From assembly GCA_964517215.1 (NCBI GenBank), contig CAZFBR010000003.1, positions 1 to 54,053 of the forward strand: 54,053 nt of DNA. The letters are read 5' to 3'. The stretch comes from CAZFBR01 sp035353495 [NCBI: uncultured bacterium] (lineage in GTDB: Bacteria > DAOPZR01). Of the stretch, positions 37,205-45,004 are shown piece by piece (positions within the stretch are counted from its first letter, which is position 1; each line of letters starts with the position of its first letter). The translations under genes and the position numbers were made by a program. The notes beneath the pieces were generated by a model. That model worked only from the letters and a program-made list of their open reading frames with translations, was not told the DNA's origin and did no database searches.

Positions 37205-38893
37205 GTGACTGAAAAAGCGTCTGCGCCGTATACGATTGCCCGTTATCTGCTGCAGCGGCTGCACGAGGTGGGGGTTGACCACATGTTCGGGGTGCCGGGC
37301 GATTATACCCTGGACTTTCTCGATGTGGTGCTGGCCAGCAAGATCCGCTGGGTGGGGACCTGCAACGAACTGAATGCCGGGTATGCCGCCGACGGGTATG
37401 CCCGGATCAGGGGCATTGGCGCGGCGACGGTGACCTACGGCGTTGGCGCGCTGAGTTTGCTCAATGCGGTTGCCGGCGCCTTTGCCGAACGGGTGCCGCT
37501 GATCGTCATCAGCGGCGCACCGGCGCGGCGCCGGCGCGAAGCAGGCGCGTTGGTCCATCACCTGTTTGTGGATTACGACACCCAGCTGGAGGTGTTTCAG
37601 AAAGTCACGATCGACGCCGCCGTGCTTGCCGATCCGCTGACCGCGCCGGATATCATCGATCGCGTGCTGCAGAAGGCGCGGGTACACAAGTTGCCCGTCT
37701 ATCTTGAGCTGCCCTGCGACATGCCGAATGTCCCCTGTCGGGCGCCGGGGATCATGCCCCGGGGTGATGAGACGGCGTCCGATCCGGACAGCTTGCAGGA
37801 CTGCGTGGCTGAGGTGGCGCAGCTGTTAAATCGGGCCGAGCACCCGGTGCTGCTGGCCGGCGCGGAACTGCACTTTTTCGGTTTGGCTGGCGATACGCTG
37901 CGCCTGGTGGAAACGGCGGAACTCCCCTTTGCGACGATGCTCAGCAGCAAGAGCGTGCTGCCGGAACTGCACCCGCAGTTCATCGGGATCTATCAGGGGG
38001 CGTGGAGCCGCGAGAGCGTGCGCCGGCAGATGGAGGCGTCGGATTGCCTGCTGCTGCTCGGGGCGCAGATGACCGACCTTGATTCCGGTCTGTTCAGCTG
38101 CCAGCTTGATCCCCGGCGTTCGGTGGCGGCAGTCAACAATACGGTGCGCGTGCACAATCACTATTACAGCAATATCCGCCTGGGCGATCTGATCCGCGCG
38201 CTGCCCGCAGTGGTGCAGCCGCGCCCGTACCTGGCGTCGCGGCCCGACCAGCTGAACCTGGTCAAACAGGCCTTCACGCCGGAGGCGGCGCGGCCGCTGA
38301 CTGCCGCCCGCGTTTACGCGCGGATCAACCTGTTCCTTGATGATCACATGGTGCTGCTGGCCGAACCGGGCGATTCCTTCTGTGCCGCGCCCGAATTCCA
38401 CATCGAAGAAGAACGCAATTTCATCGTGCAGTGCTATTACTCGTCCATCGGCTTCTGCACGCCCGCGGCGCTGGGTGTGTCGCTGGCGGAACCGGGCAAG
38501 CGCGCGGTGGTATTGACCGGCGACGGTGCGTTCCAGATGACGGCCCAGGAAGTGGCGACCATGATCCGCCTGCGCTGCCCCGCGATCATCTTCGTGGTCA
38601 ATAACGACGGGTACCTGATTGAGCGGATGCTCCATGAAGACGGCGCCTACAACGACATCCAGCGCTGGCAGTATTCGCAACTGCCGGCAACGTTCGGCGG
38701 CGGCGATGCCGCGCTCGGTATCCGGGTCACGACCGAGGGCAAACTGGAGCAGGCGCTGGCGACAGCGGCGGCGAACCGGGACAAGCTGGTGCTGATCGAC
38801 CTCGTGCTGGACAAGCTCGATTGTTCACCCGGCCTGGCCCGCCTGGGCGCTTCGTTCCGGGCAATGACCGCCAAGGCCGCTCCGCCGCGCTGA
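37205..38893 (+). CDS. Pyruvate/indolepyruvate decarboxylase-like ThDP enzyme
   Basis: The 562-residue product starts at GTG 37205 after GGGGGGA. ThDP-enzyme hallmarks: activating glutamate in CNELNAGYAADGYAR (Glu55), the His-His pair (118-119) used by pyruvate and indolepyruvate decarboxylases, and the cofactor motif GDG (439-441) to NN (466-467). The length is normal. It should decarboxylate a 2-keto acid to an aldehyde: acetaldehyde if it is a PDC (ethanol fermentation), or indole-3-acetaldehyde/phenylacetaldehyde if an IPDC. Substrate cannot be settled from motifs. pncB follows after a short leader ORF, and both probably share the promoter at 37120. Confidence 0.85.
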   Translation: MTEKASAPYTIARYLLQRLHEVGVDHMFGVPGDYTLDFLDVVLASKIRWVGTCNELNAGYAADGYARIRGIGAATVTYGVGALSLLNAVAGAFAERVPLIVISGAPARRRREAGALVHHLFVDYDTQLEVFQKVTIDAAVLADPLTAPDIIDRVLQKARVHKLPVYLELPCDMPNVPCRAPGIMPRGDETASDPDSLQDCVAEVAQLLNRAEHPVLLAGAELHFFGLAGDTLRLVETAELPFATMLSSKSVLPELHPQFIGIYQGAWSRESVRRQMEASDCLLLLGAQMTDLDSGLFSCQLDPRRSVAAVNNTVRVHNHYYSNIRLGDLIRALPAVVQPRPYLASRPDQLNLVKQAFTPEAARPLTAARVYARINLFLDDHMVLLAEPGDSFCAAPEFHIEEERNFIVQCYYSSIGFCTPAALGVSLAEPGKRAVVLTGDGAFQMTAQEVATMIRLRCPAIIFVVNNDGYLIERMLHEDGAYNDIQRWQYSQLPATFGGGDAALGIRVTTEGKLEQALATAAANRDKLVLIDLVLDKLDCSPGLARLGASFRAMTAKAAPPR

Positions 38894-38928
38894 CGGCGGC
38901 GCGCGTGCCGGTCAGGAAGGAACCGTCG

Positions 38929-39006
38929 ATGCCGCATGATTTTTGCGAACCGCGACGCCTGCAATCGCTGGTGCCCGCGGCCGGCAGGCAACGGCGGCGC
39001 GCATGA
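38929..39006 (+). CDS. 25-residue leader ORF translationally coupled to pncB
   Basis: ATG 38929 has AGGAAGGA 7 bases upstream and encodes 25 residues (MPHDFCEPRRLQSLVPAAGR to the C-terminus RRRA). Its TGA overlaps the pncB ATG as ATGA. pncB itself lacks a good RBS, so ribosomes finishing this ORF probably reinitiate on pncB. The Arg-rich end may make expression respond to arginyl-tRNA or simply be incidental. Confidence 0.5.
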   Translation: MPHDFCEPRRLQSLVPAAGRQRRRA

Positions 39007-40352
39007 TAATCGACCCCGCCCGCTCGCCGTTGCTTACGGATCTCTATCAGTTCACCATGCTGCAGGTCTATCATGCCGCCGGCATGACGGACGGCGCGGT
39101 TTTCGAACTCCATTTCCGCCGGTTTGCCGGTGATCGCGCCTTTCTCATGGCGGCCGGGAGCGAATCGGTGCTCGAATGGCTGGAGCAGCTGGCGTTTTCC
39201 CCGGAAGAGTGCGCCTGGCTGAATTCAACCGGGCGGTTTTCTTCAGAGTTTATCGCGAGCCTGGCGGATTTTCGCTTTACCGGCGACGTCGATGCCATGC
39301 CGGAAGGCACGATCTTCTTTGCGGAGGAACCGGTGCTGCGCATCACTGCGCCGCTGCGCGAGGCGCAGCTTATCGAGAGCCGGGTACTTAACCTGATTCA
39401 CTTGCAGACGCTGGTTGCCGCCAAGGCGGCCCGCTGCGTGCTCGCGGCGGGAGGACGCCTGCCGCTCGTTGATTTCGGCCTGCGCCGGGCGTACGGCGCT
39501 GAGGCGGGGATGCTGGCAGCCCGTGCTGCGTATGTTGCGGGTTTTGCCGGCACGGCCACCGTGCTGGCGGGCGAACGGTTTGGCATACCGCTGTTCGGCA
39601 CCATGGCGCATTCGTATATTGAGGCGCATCCCGACGAGGAAGAGGCGTTTGTGCGCTTTGGCCGCGTGCATCCGCACAATACCACACTGCTCATCGATAC
39701 GTATGACATCGTGCGCGGGGCGGAGCGTGCCGCCCGCGCTGCGCTGCGGCTGGCTGCCGAGGGGATTCGCGTGCAGGCAGTGCGCATCGATTCGGGCAAT
39801 TGCGCGGCTGTGGCGCGGCAGGTGCGGGCGGTGCTTGACCGGAATGGCTGCCGGGACGTGCGCATCATGGCCACCGGCAACCTTGACGAGTACGCGCTGG
39901 CCGGCCTGCTGGCGGCGGATGTGCCCGTCGATGCCTGCGGGATCGGCACGCGATTGGTGATTCCATCGGCACCGCCGGATCCTGATTGCGCCTACAAACT
40001 GGTGGCGTATGCGGGCCGGCCGCGCCTGAAATGCTCGGCGGGCAAGGCCACCTGGCCGGGGGCAAAACAGGTGTGGCGCGAATACCGGGACGGGATGATG
40101 GTGGCGGATACGATTGGACTGGCGGAAGAGAAATTGCCGGGCCGGCCGCTGCTCGTGCCGATGCTGCGGAACGGCAAACGGGTGGCTGTGCCGGAACCGT
40201 TGGCCGCCGCGCGGACACGCGCCGCCGCAGAATGTGCTGCGCTTCCGGCCGAGCTGCGTCGTCTGGATGGTGGCGACAGTGCACCGTTCCCGGTGGAGCG
40301 GACGCCGGCCGTGGTTCAGTTGCGATCCGCCACCGAGCGGGAATTCCGCTGA
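39003..40352 (+). CDS. pncB: Nicotinate phosphoribosyltransferase
   Basis: The 449-residue product is read from ATG 39003 (MIIDPARSPLLTDLYQFTML), the family's normal start. Other family motifs: LVDFGLRRAYG, FGTMAHSYIEAHPDEEEAF with the active-site histidine, IRIDSGN, and the phosphate-binding end of the barrel (GIGTRLVIP). It makes nicotinate mononucleotide from nicotinate and PRPP in NAD salvage. Pairing with an NAD-demanding fermentation enzyme upstream may be physiological or chance. Confidence 0.9.
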   Translation: MIIDPARSPLLTDLYQFTMLQVYHAAGMTDGAVFELHFRRFAGDRAFLMAAGSESVLEWLEQLAFSPEECAWLNSTGRFSSEFIASLADFRFTGDVDAMPEGTIFFAEEPVLRITAPLREAQLIESRVLNLIHLQTLVAAKAARCVLAAGGRLPLVDFGLRRAYGAEAGMLAARAAYVAGFAGTATVLAGERFGIPLFGTMAHSYIEAHPDEEEAFVRFGRVHPHNTTLLIDTYDIVRGAERAARAALRLAAEGIRVQAVRIDSGNCAAVARQVRAVLDRNGCRDVRIMATGNLDEYALAGLLAADVPVDACGIGTRLVIPSAPPDPDCAYKLVAYAGRPRLKCSAGKATWPGAKQVWREYRDGMMVADTIGLAEEKLPGRPLLVPMLRNGKRVAVPEPLAAARTRAAAECAALPAELRRLDGGDSAPFPVERTPAVVQLRSATEREFR

Positions 40353-40477
40353 CACCGCGGGAGGGCAATGTGCGGCGATGGCCGGCGGTTTTCCGGGTGC
40401 AGCCGTGATTGCAGCGACATGCCTCTCGGCGCGCGTGGACGAACGATTATGAGCGGTACTGAGACGGGGATGGCGAA

Positions 40478-42013
40478 ATGAAGTATCGCCTGCCTGTGGT
40501 CAGGATGCTGCTGCGCTGGCGGTTCCTGTGGTGGTCGGGCGCGATGGTGCTGGGTACGGCCGCCTATTTTGCCAACAGCAATCCCGGCTGGAGCGCCAAC
40601 AGCCAGTTCGCCCTGACGCGGGCGATCGTCGAACATGGCACCGTTGCCATCGATGCTTATCACCAGGCGCCCGGCATGGAAACCGGCGACAAGGCGTGGT
40701 ATCGCGGCCATTTTTATTGCGACAAGAGCCCGCTCCTGCCGCTGCTGGGGGTGCCGGTATACTGGTGCTATAGGCACAGTTGTGAACTGGCAGGAATCAC
40801 TCCGGACTTTCAGCAGGGCCGCTATTGGACCACGCTGGTCGTGGTTGGTGGTTCGCTGGCGGGGTTGGCCATATTGCTGGCCTGGTTTTTCCACCAGCGC
40901 GGGGTCTCCCCGGCGCGCGCGGCGCTGGGCGGGGCTGGCTGGATGGTTGCCACTCCGCTCATGGGGTTCGGCGTCCTGTTTTCCCAATATGCCCCGACCG
41001 GACTGCTGCTGCTCGGCAGTTTTGCCTGCGTGCAGGACGTGTGGCGCAGTACTGCCGCGGTGCGGCCGGGCAGAGTATTTGCCGGCGGGATGCTGGCCGG
41101 TCTGGCGGTCTGGGGATTGAGCCATCAGCTGCTTGCCGTTACGGGCATTACCGGACTGCTGCTGGCTGGACTGTACCGGCGACGGTGCGGGGTGGCGGTC
41201 ACGGTGCGCACGCTGTTATGGTGGGGCATTGGTGGATTGGCGGGAATCGCAGGGCAGCTGGTGTACGGCCTGCTGGTTTTCGACAGCTGGCTGGCGCTGC
41301 CCTATCACTATGAATACGACGAATACTTCCGCACGAATCTGGCGCGGGGCATGCTGGGGGTGACCCGACCCGATGCATGGGTGGTTTGGCTGCTGCTGTT
41401 CCATCCGTTCCGCGGCCTGCTGTTGTGGTGGCCGGCCACCCTGCTCGCCCTGGTCGGCGCGGGAGTCAGTGCTGTCAAGCCGCGGGCCATGGCGCGCAGC
41501 GAGGCGCTGGCGATTGTGCTGGTTGCTGCCGGGCTGGTGGCGTGCAACAGCGCGTACTTTGTCTGGTGGGGCGGGTGGAGTTATGCCCCGCGCCATCTGT
41601 TGCCGGCGTTGCCGCTGCTGGCGCTCGGGCTGGTACCCTGGCTGCGCCATGCCGGCAAGCCGCTGGCGGGGCTGCTGCTGGCTGGCATTGGTATATCAGC
41701 GGTGCTGAATCTGACCGCCGTGGCGGTCGATCCGCAACCGTCGCCGATGCTGGATGAACAGCTGCTCGCGGTGACGCCGGCGCGGGAAGTGGTGCGCTGG
41801 CCGTCGCCCTACCTGAATCTGCAATGGTGTTTCTGGCAGGAAGGATGGTGTGATCGCAATTTCGGCCATGGTCTCGGGCTGACCGGTGCGGCGACGCTGG
41901 TGCCGCTGGCAGCGTTCTGGATAACCGGCCTGGTGGTGCTGCGGCGGATGGCGCGCAGGCCGATCCGGGAAGAGCAGCGCGGGCGGCAACGGGCGGACGT
42001 GCGCGGCAGTTAG
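40478..42013 (+). CDS. Polytopic membrane protein, GT39/ArnT-like
   Basis: The 511-residue product has roughly ten to twelve transmembrane helices. Near the N-terminus is the pattern SQFALTRAIVEHGTVAIDAY then YCDKSPLLPLLGVPVYW, the periplasmic loop typical of GT-C glycosyltransferases (family 39 and relatives) using lipid-linked sugars, with acidic residues in the first loop. It has no known partner here. Its stop overlaps the convergent Nif11 gene. Substrate unknown. Confidence 0.7.
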   Translation: MKYRLPVVRMLLRWRFLWWSGAMVLGTAAYFANSNPGWSANSQFALTRAIVEHGTVAIDAYHQAPGMETGDKAWYRGHFYCDKSPLLPLLGVPVYWCYRHSCELAGITPDFQQGRYWTTLVVVGGSLAGLAILLAWFFHQRGVSPARAALGGAGWMVATPLMGFGVLFSQYAPTGLLLLGSFACVQDVWRSTAAVRPGRVFAGGMLAGLAVWGLSHQLLAVTGITGLLLAGLYRRRCGVAVTVRTLLWWGIGGLAGIAGQLVYGLLVFDSWLALPYHYEYDEYFRTNLARGMLGVTRPDAWVVWLLLFHPFRGLLLWWPATLLALVGAGVSAVKPRAMARSEALAIVLVAAGLVACNSAYFVWWGGWSYAPRHLLPALPLLALGLVPWLRHAGKPLAGLLLAGIGISAVLNLTAVAVDPQPSPMLDEQLLAVTPAREVVRWPSPYLNLQWCFWQEGWCDRNFGHGLGLTGAATLVPLAAFWITGLVVLRRMARRPIREEQRGRQRADVRGS

Positions 42014-42207
42014 CGATTGCTGCCGGCGGCGGCTGGCGTTGCCGGGTCGGCAGCGGCGGCCTGGGCGTCGGCAAGGGAAAAGGCAAACCCCTCGTCCTGA
42101 ACCAGGGCGATGCGTTCGCCGGCCGTGCGGCAGGCGAGCACGCGGCGGGCAAACTCCTCGTCGGTTTTCATGCGGATGAAAAAGCTCCTGGCTGATGCAA
42201 TGCTCAT
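42010..42207 (-). CDS. Stand-alone Nif11-domain protein
   Basis: The 65-residue product is read from ATG 42207 after GGAGG. It is almost all Nif11 domain: MSIASARSFFIRMKTDEEFA, then QDEGFAFSLADAQAA. It lacks the double-glycine site and any Cys-containing core, so it is not a normal lanthipeptide precursor; the tail is Ala/Pro-rich. It lies 112 bases downstream of nrdG on the same strand and may be an orphan leader, a decoy for the LanM leader-binding site, or a gene with its own role, as Nif11 in nitrogen-fixing bacteria. Confidence 0.75.
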   Translation of the reverse strand: MSIASARSFFIRMKTDEEFARRVLACRTAGERIALVQDEGFAFSLADAQAAAADPATPAAAGSNR

Positions 42208-42319
42208 CCCTGCCTCCGTGTCCGGCGTTGCCGTGTGGCGCATGCACCGGCTGTGCGGATCAAGTAACCGGAACGGCGGCAGGGTTCACTGCCCCGACAG
42301 GGAAAACGGCTGTCGCTAA

Positions 42320-42808
42320 CTATGGGATAATGGCAAGCTGACCGGTGGCGAGGCTGCGGGGAACGTTGATGACGCGCTGGTTATGCGAGCCGCGAAAGGG
42401 CAACTCCGGCGCGTGTGCGGCCGCGCGATAGGGCCCGTCGATGAGCACGTCGAGCAATGCGAGCAGTTGGCGGTATTCGGGCCGAGCCTGCACTTCCTCC
42501 CAGGTAAAACCGGTATAGGCGAGGCAGTGCCGGCGGGCGGCGCGCAGCGGCAGCAGCAGTTCGGCGCACGCCGCCGCCTGCAGAAACGGTTCGCCGCCGG
42601 TGAGGGTGATACCATCGAGGTGTGGTTGCTGCAGAATTGACGCCGCCAATGCCGCACTTTCGATCAATTCGCCGCCTGCCAGGGAATGAGTATGCGGATT
42701 ATGGCAGCCGGGACAGCCGCGGGTGCAGCCCTGCACGAAAACGGCGCACCGCAGACCCGGGCCGTCAACCACGCTTTCGTGAACCACTCCGGCCAGACGC
42801 AGCTTCAC
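42320..42808 (-). CDS. nrdG: Anaerobic ribonucleotide reductase activating enzyme
   Basis: The 162-residue radical-SAM enzyme makes the glycyl radical on NrdD. The cluster motif is CTRGCPGCHN, with DGPGLRCAVFVQG before it and LTGGEP after it. The GTG start overlaps the nrdD stop (GTGA). It needs strict anaerobiosis. Confidence 0.93.
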   Translation of the reverse strand: MKLRLAGVVHESVVDGPGLRCAVFVQGCTRGCPGCHNPHTHSLAGGELIESAALAASILQQPHLDGITLTGGEPFLQAAACAELLLPLRAARRHCLAYTGFTWEEVQARPEYRQLLALLDVLIDGPYRAAAHAPELPFRGSHNQRVINVPRSLATGQLAIIP

Positions 42809-44823
42809 AGCGGGTGAATGACACGGGCTGCCAGTTCGGCGCGCTTGCCGGAGTTGAAACGGTCGCTGGTGGAGAGATACCCGGTGATCCGCCGCAGGCG
42901 GCGCACGTCACGGCTGTGACAGGCGGGACAATCGTCGGCAAAAACCCCGTGTTGATTGCAGACGGTGCATTCGTCAAGCGGGAAATTGATGCCGGCGTAG
43001 CCCATGTCATGCGCCGCCATGTGGTGCAGCAGTTTGTCGAGGGCGGCCGGGTTGTGCTCAGGCGCTGACGGCAATTCCACGTAGCTGATATGCCCGGAAT
43101 TGCACAGGCGGTGGAACGGGCCCTCGCGCTCGATTTTGGCGAACGCACTGATGGCACAGTCGACCGGGACATGGAAGGAATTGGTGTAAAACCCATGGTC
43201 AGTCACGCCAGGGACCATCCCGACGTTGTCGCGATCGATCTGCGTGAACCGTCCGCTCAGACCTTCCGCCGGGGTGGCGTAGGTGGTGAAATTCAGGTGA
43301 TGCTGTGCGGTCAGGGCGTCGGTGCGCTCGCGCAGATGCCCGACGATGCGCAGACCGAGCTGCCAGGCGGCATCATCACTGCCGTGATGACGGCCGGTGA
43401 GCGCGACCAGCGATTCGGCCAGCCCGATGAAGCCGATGGTCAGCGAGCCGTTGCGCAATGCCGGCCCGATTTCGTCGTCAGGACCGAGTGCGTCAGAACC
43501 GCAGTATATTTTTTCTCCCATCAGGAACGGCAGGTCGCGCACGGTCCGGCGGGCGAGAATGTCAAAACGGTGCAGCAATTGCCGGGCGGCGAGTTCGATC
43601 AGGGTGTCAAATTCCGTCATGAAGGCAGCCACGGATTTGGTGCGCAGCGCCAGACCGGGGAGGTTGAGGGTGACGGCGGCGATATTGCCGCGGCCGGCGA
43701 CAACCTCCGGGCCGCAGCAGTTGGTCATGATGCGGGTGCGGCAGCCCATGTAGGAGACCTCGTCGCCGTAGGCGCGGTTGAAACTGGCGTCCATGAAACT
43801 GAATGTCGGATTCATGCGCCGGCCGGCCACGGTGAGCGCCAGGTGCAGCAGGTCGTAATTGGGATCACCGGCGTTGAAATTAACGCCGGCCTTCAGGCGA
43901 AAGACGATGTTGGGAAAGAGCGGGGTTTCCCCGCGCCCGAGGCCGCGCGCAAAGGCCTGCAGCAGCGCCCGGGTGACCATGCGCCCTTCGGGAGTGGTGT
44001 CGCCGCCGACGTTGACGGTGGAGAAGGGGACGTTGCCGCCGGCACGGCTGTGCATGGTGTTGATGGCAAGCACCAGCGCGGTCATGGCTGCGTCGGCGTC
44101 TGCGGCGGTGGTATCCGGACAGCGCTGGCGGATGAATGCGCCGAGGTCGCGATCGAAGTGGGGGAAACTCTGGCCGCCAAACATGTCGTTCTGGTTGGCA
44201 AGGATGATGGTGGCGGCAAAGGCGGCGGCGGCGGCGAGCGTCGCGGGCGGCGGCATCTGGCCGTGGCCCGGATTGAAGCCCGTGGTCAGCAGGCGCGCCA
44301 GGTCGATCTGCAGGCAATTGGCCGTCAGCGCGTAATAGTCGAGGTCGTGAATGTGCAATTCGCCCCATTCATGCGCCAGCATGAATTCGCGCGGAATGAG
44401 GTGATCGGTGTAGTAGATGCGGCTCGCGGTTGCCGCGATCTGCTGCATTTTGGCGGAGGGTGAGGCGTTGAAATTGGCGTTTTCACGTTGCGGTTCCGCG
44501 ATGATGGCGCCGACAATCTCGCCCAGCTCGTCGCGGGACTCGCGGGCAAACTCCTTTTTCAGGCGGTAGCGGAGATAGGCGTGTGAGGCCCGGCGGTGGC
44601 CGCAACGGGCGAGCACATATTCGACGGTCTCCTCAATGGTTTCGACGTCGCAATCGCGGTCGGAAAATCGCGCCGCAAGGTCGGCGATAACGGCTGCGGT
44701 CAGTTGCTCAAGCTGGTCACTGGCGTCGTTGCCGGCGGCCAGGGCAAACTGCACCGTGTGCCGGATCGCCTGCTCGTCGAAATCGACTGCGGCGCCGTTG
44801 CGCCGGATGACGTGTCCCCGCAT
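42805..44823 (-). CDS. nrdD: Anaerobic class III ribonucleoside-triphosphate reductase
   Basis: The 672-residue product is read from ATG 44823 after GAGGAG; an upstream ATG lies before the RBS. An ATP-cone allosteric domain (HVIRRNGAAVDFDEQAIRHT) comes first, then the ten-strand barrel. The C-terminus holds the zinc site (CTVCNQHG..CPAC) and the glycyl-radical loop RRITGYLSTSDRFN with Gly648. It reduces NTPs to dNTPs without oxygen. It forms an operon with nrdG and is transcribed from the promoter at 44853-44881. Confidence 0.94.
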   Translation of the reverse strand: MRGHVIRRNGAAVDFDEQAIRHTVQFALAAGNDASDQLEQLTAAVIADLAARFSDRDCDVETIEETVEYVLARCGHRRASHAYLRYRLKKEFARESRDELGEIVGAIIAEPQRENANFNASPSAKMQQIAATASRIYYTDHLIPREFMLAHEWGELHIHDLDYYALTANCLQIDLARLLTTGFNPGHGQMPPPATLAAAAAFAATIILANQNDMFGGQSFPHFDRDLGAFIRQRCPDTTAADADAAMTALVLAINTMHSRAGGNVPFSTVNVGGDTTPEGRMVTRALLQAFARGLGRGETPLFPNIVFRLKAGVNFNAGDPNYDLLHLALTVAGRRMNPTFSFMDASFNRAYGDEVSYMGCRTRIMTNCCGPEVVAGRGNIAAVTLNLPGLALRTKSVAAFMTEFDTLIELAARQLLHRFDILARRTVRDLPFLMGEKIYCGSDALGPDDEIGPALRNGSLTIGFIGLAESLVALTGRHHGSDDAAWQLGLRIVGHLRERTDALTAQHHLNFTTYATPAEGLSGRFTQIDRDNVGMVPGVTDHGFYTNSFHVPVDCAISAFAKIEREGPFHRLCNSGHISYVELPSAPEHNPAALDKLLHHMAAHDMGYAGINFPLDECTVCNQHGVFADDCPACHSRDVRRLRRITGYLSTSDRFNSGKRAELAARVIHPL

Positions 44824-44852
44824 GCTGAACTCCTCTCGCCGCTGAGGCCGGC

Positions 44853-44881
44853 ATCCTAACACGAATCGCGCTGACCGTCAA
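44853..44881 (-). promoter_or_regulatory. TTGACG-17-TAGGAT promoter for nrdDG
   Basis: Minus strand TTGACG (44876-44881), 17 bp, TAGGAT (44853-44858), 29 bases before the nrdD ATG. No NrdR box was recognised next to it. Confidence 0.7.
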
Positions 44882-44901
44882 AACGGGCATGGGCATGGGC
44901 A

Positions 44902-44930
44902 TTGACGCGCAGCGGGGGTGGTGATAGGAT
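44902..44930 (+). promoter_or_regulatory. TTGACG-17-TAGGAT promoter for the ABC-F gene
   Basis: TTGACG (44902-44907), 17 bp ending GTGA, TAGGAT (44925-44930). It is divergent from the nrdD promoter 20 bases away. Confidence 0.7.
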
Positions 44931-45004
44931 GCGGGCAATGTCCGGGCGGCGCGCAGTTTTCAGGCGGGACCTTTTCCCTGATTTGTCCATGAGAAAGCGG
45001 AACG

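Noticed and set aside
43090-44463. Plus-strand frame of 457 codons
   Set aside because: Antisense shadow of nrdD.
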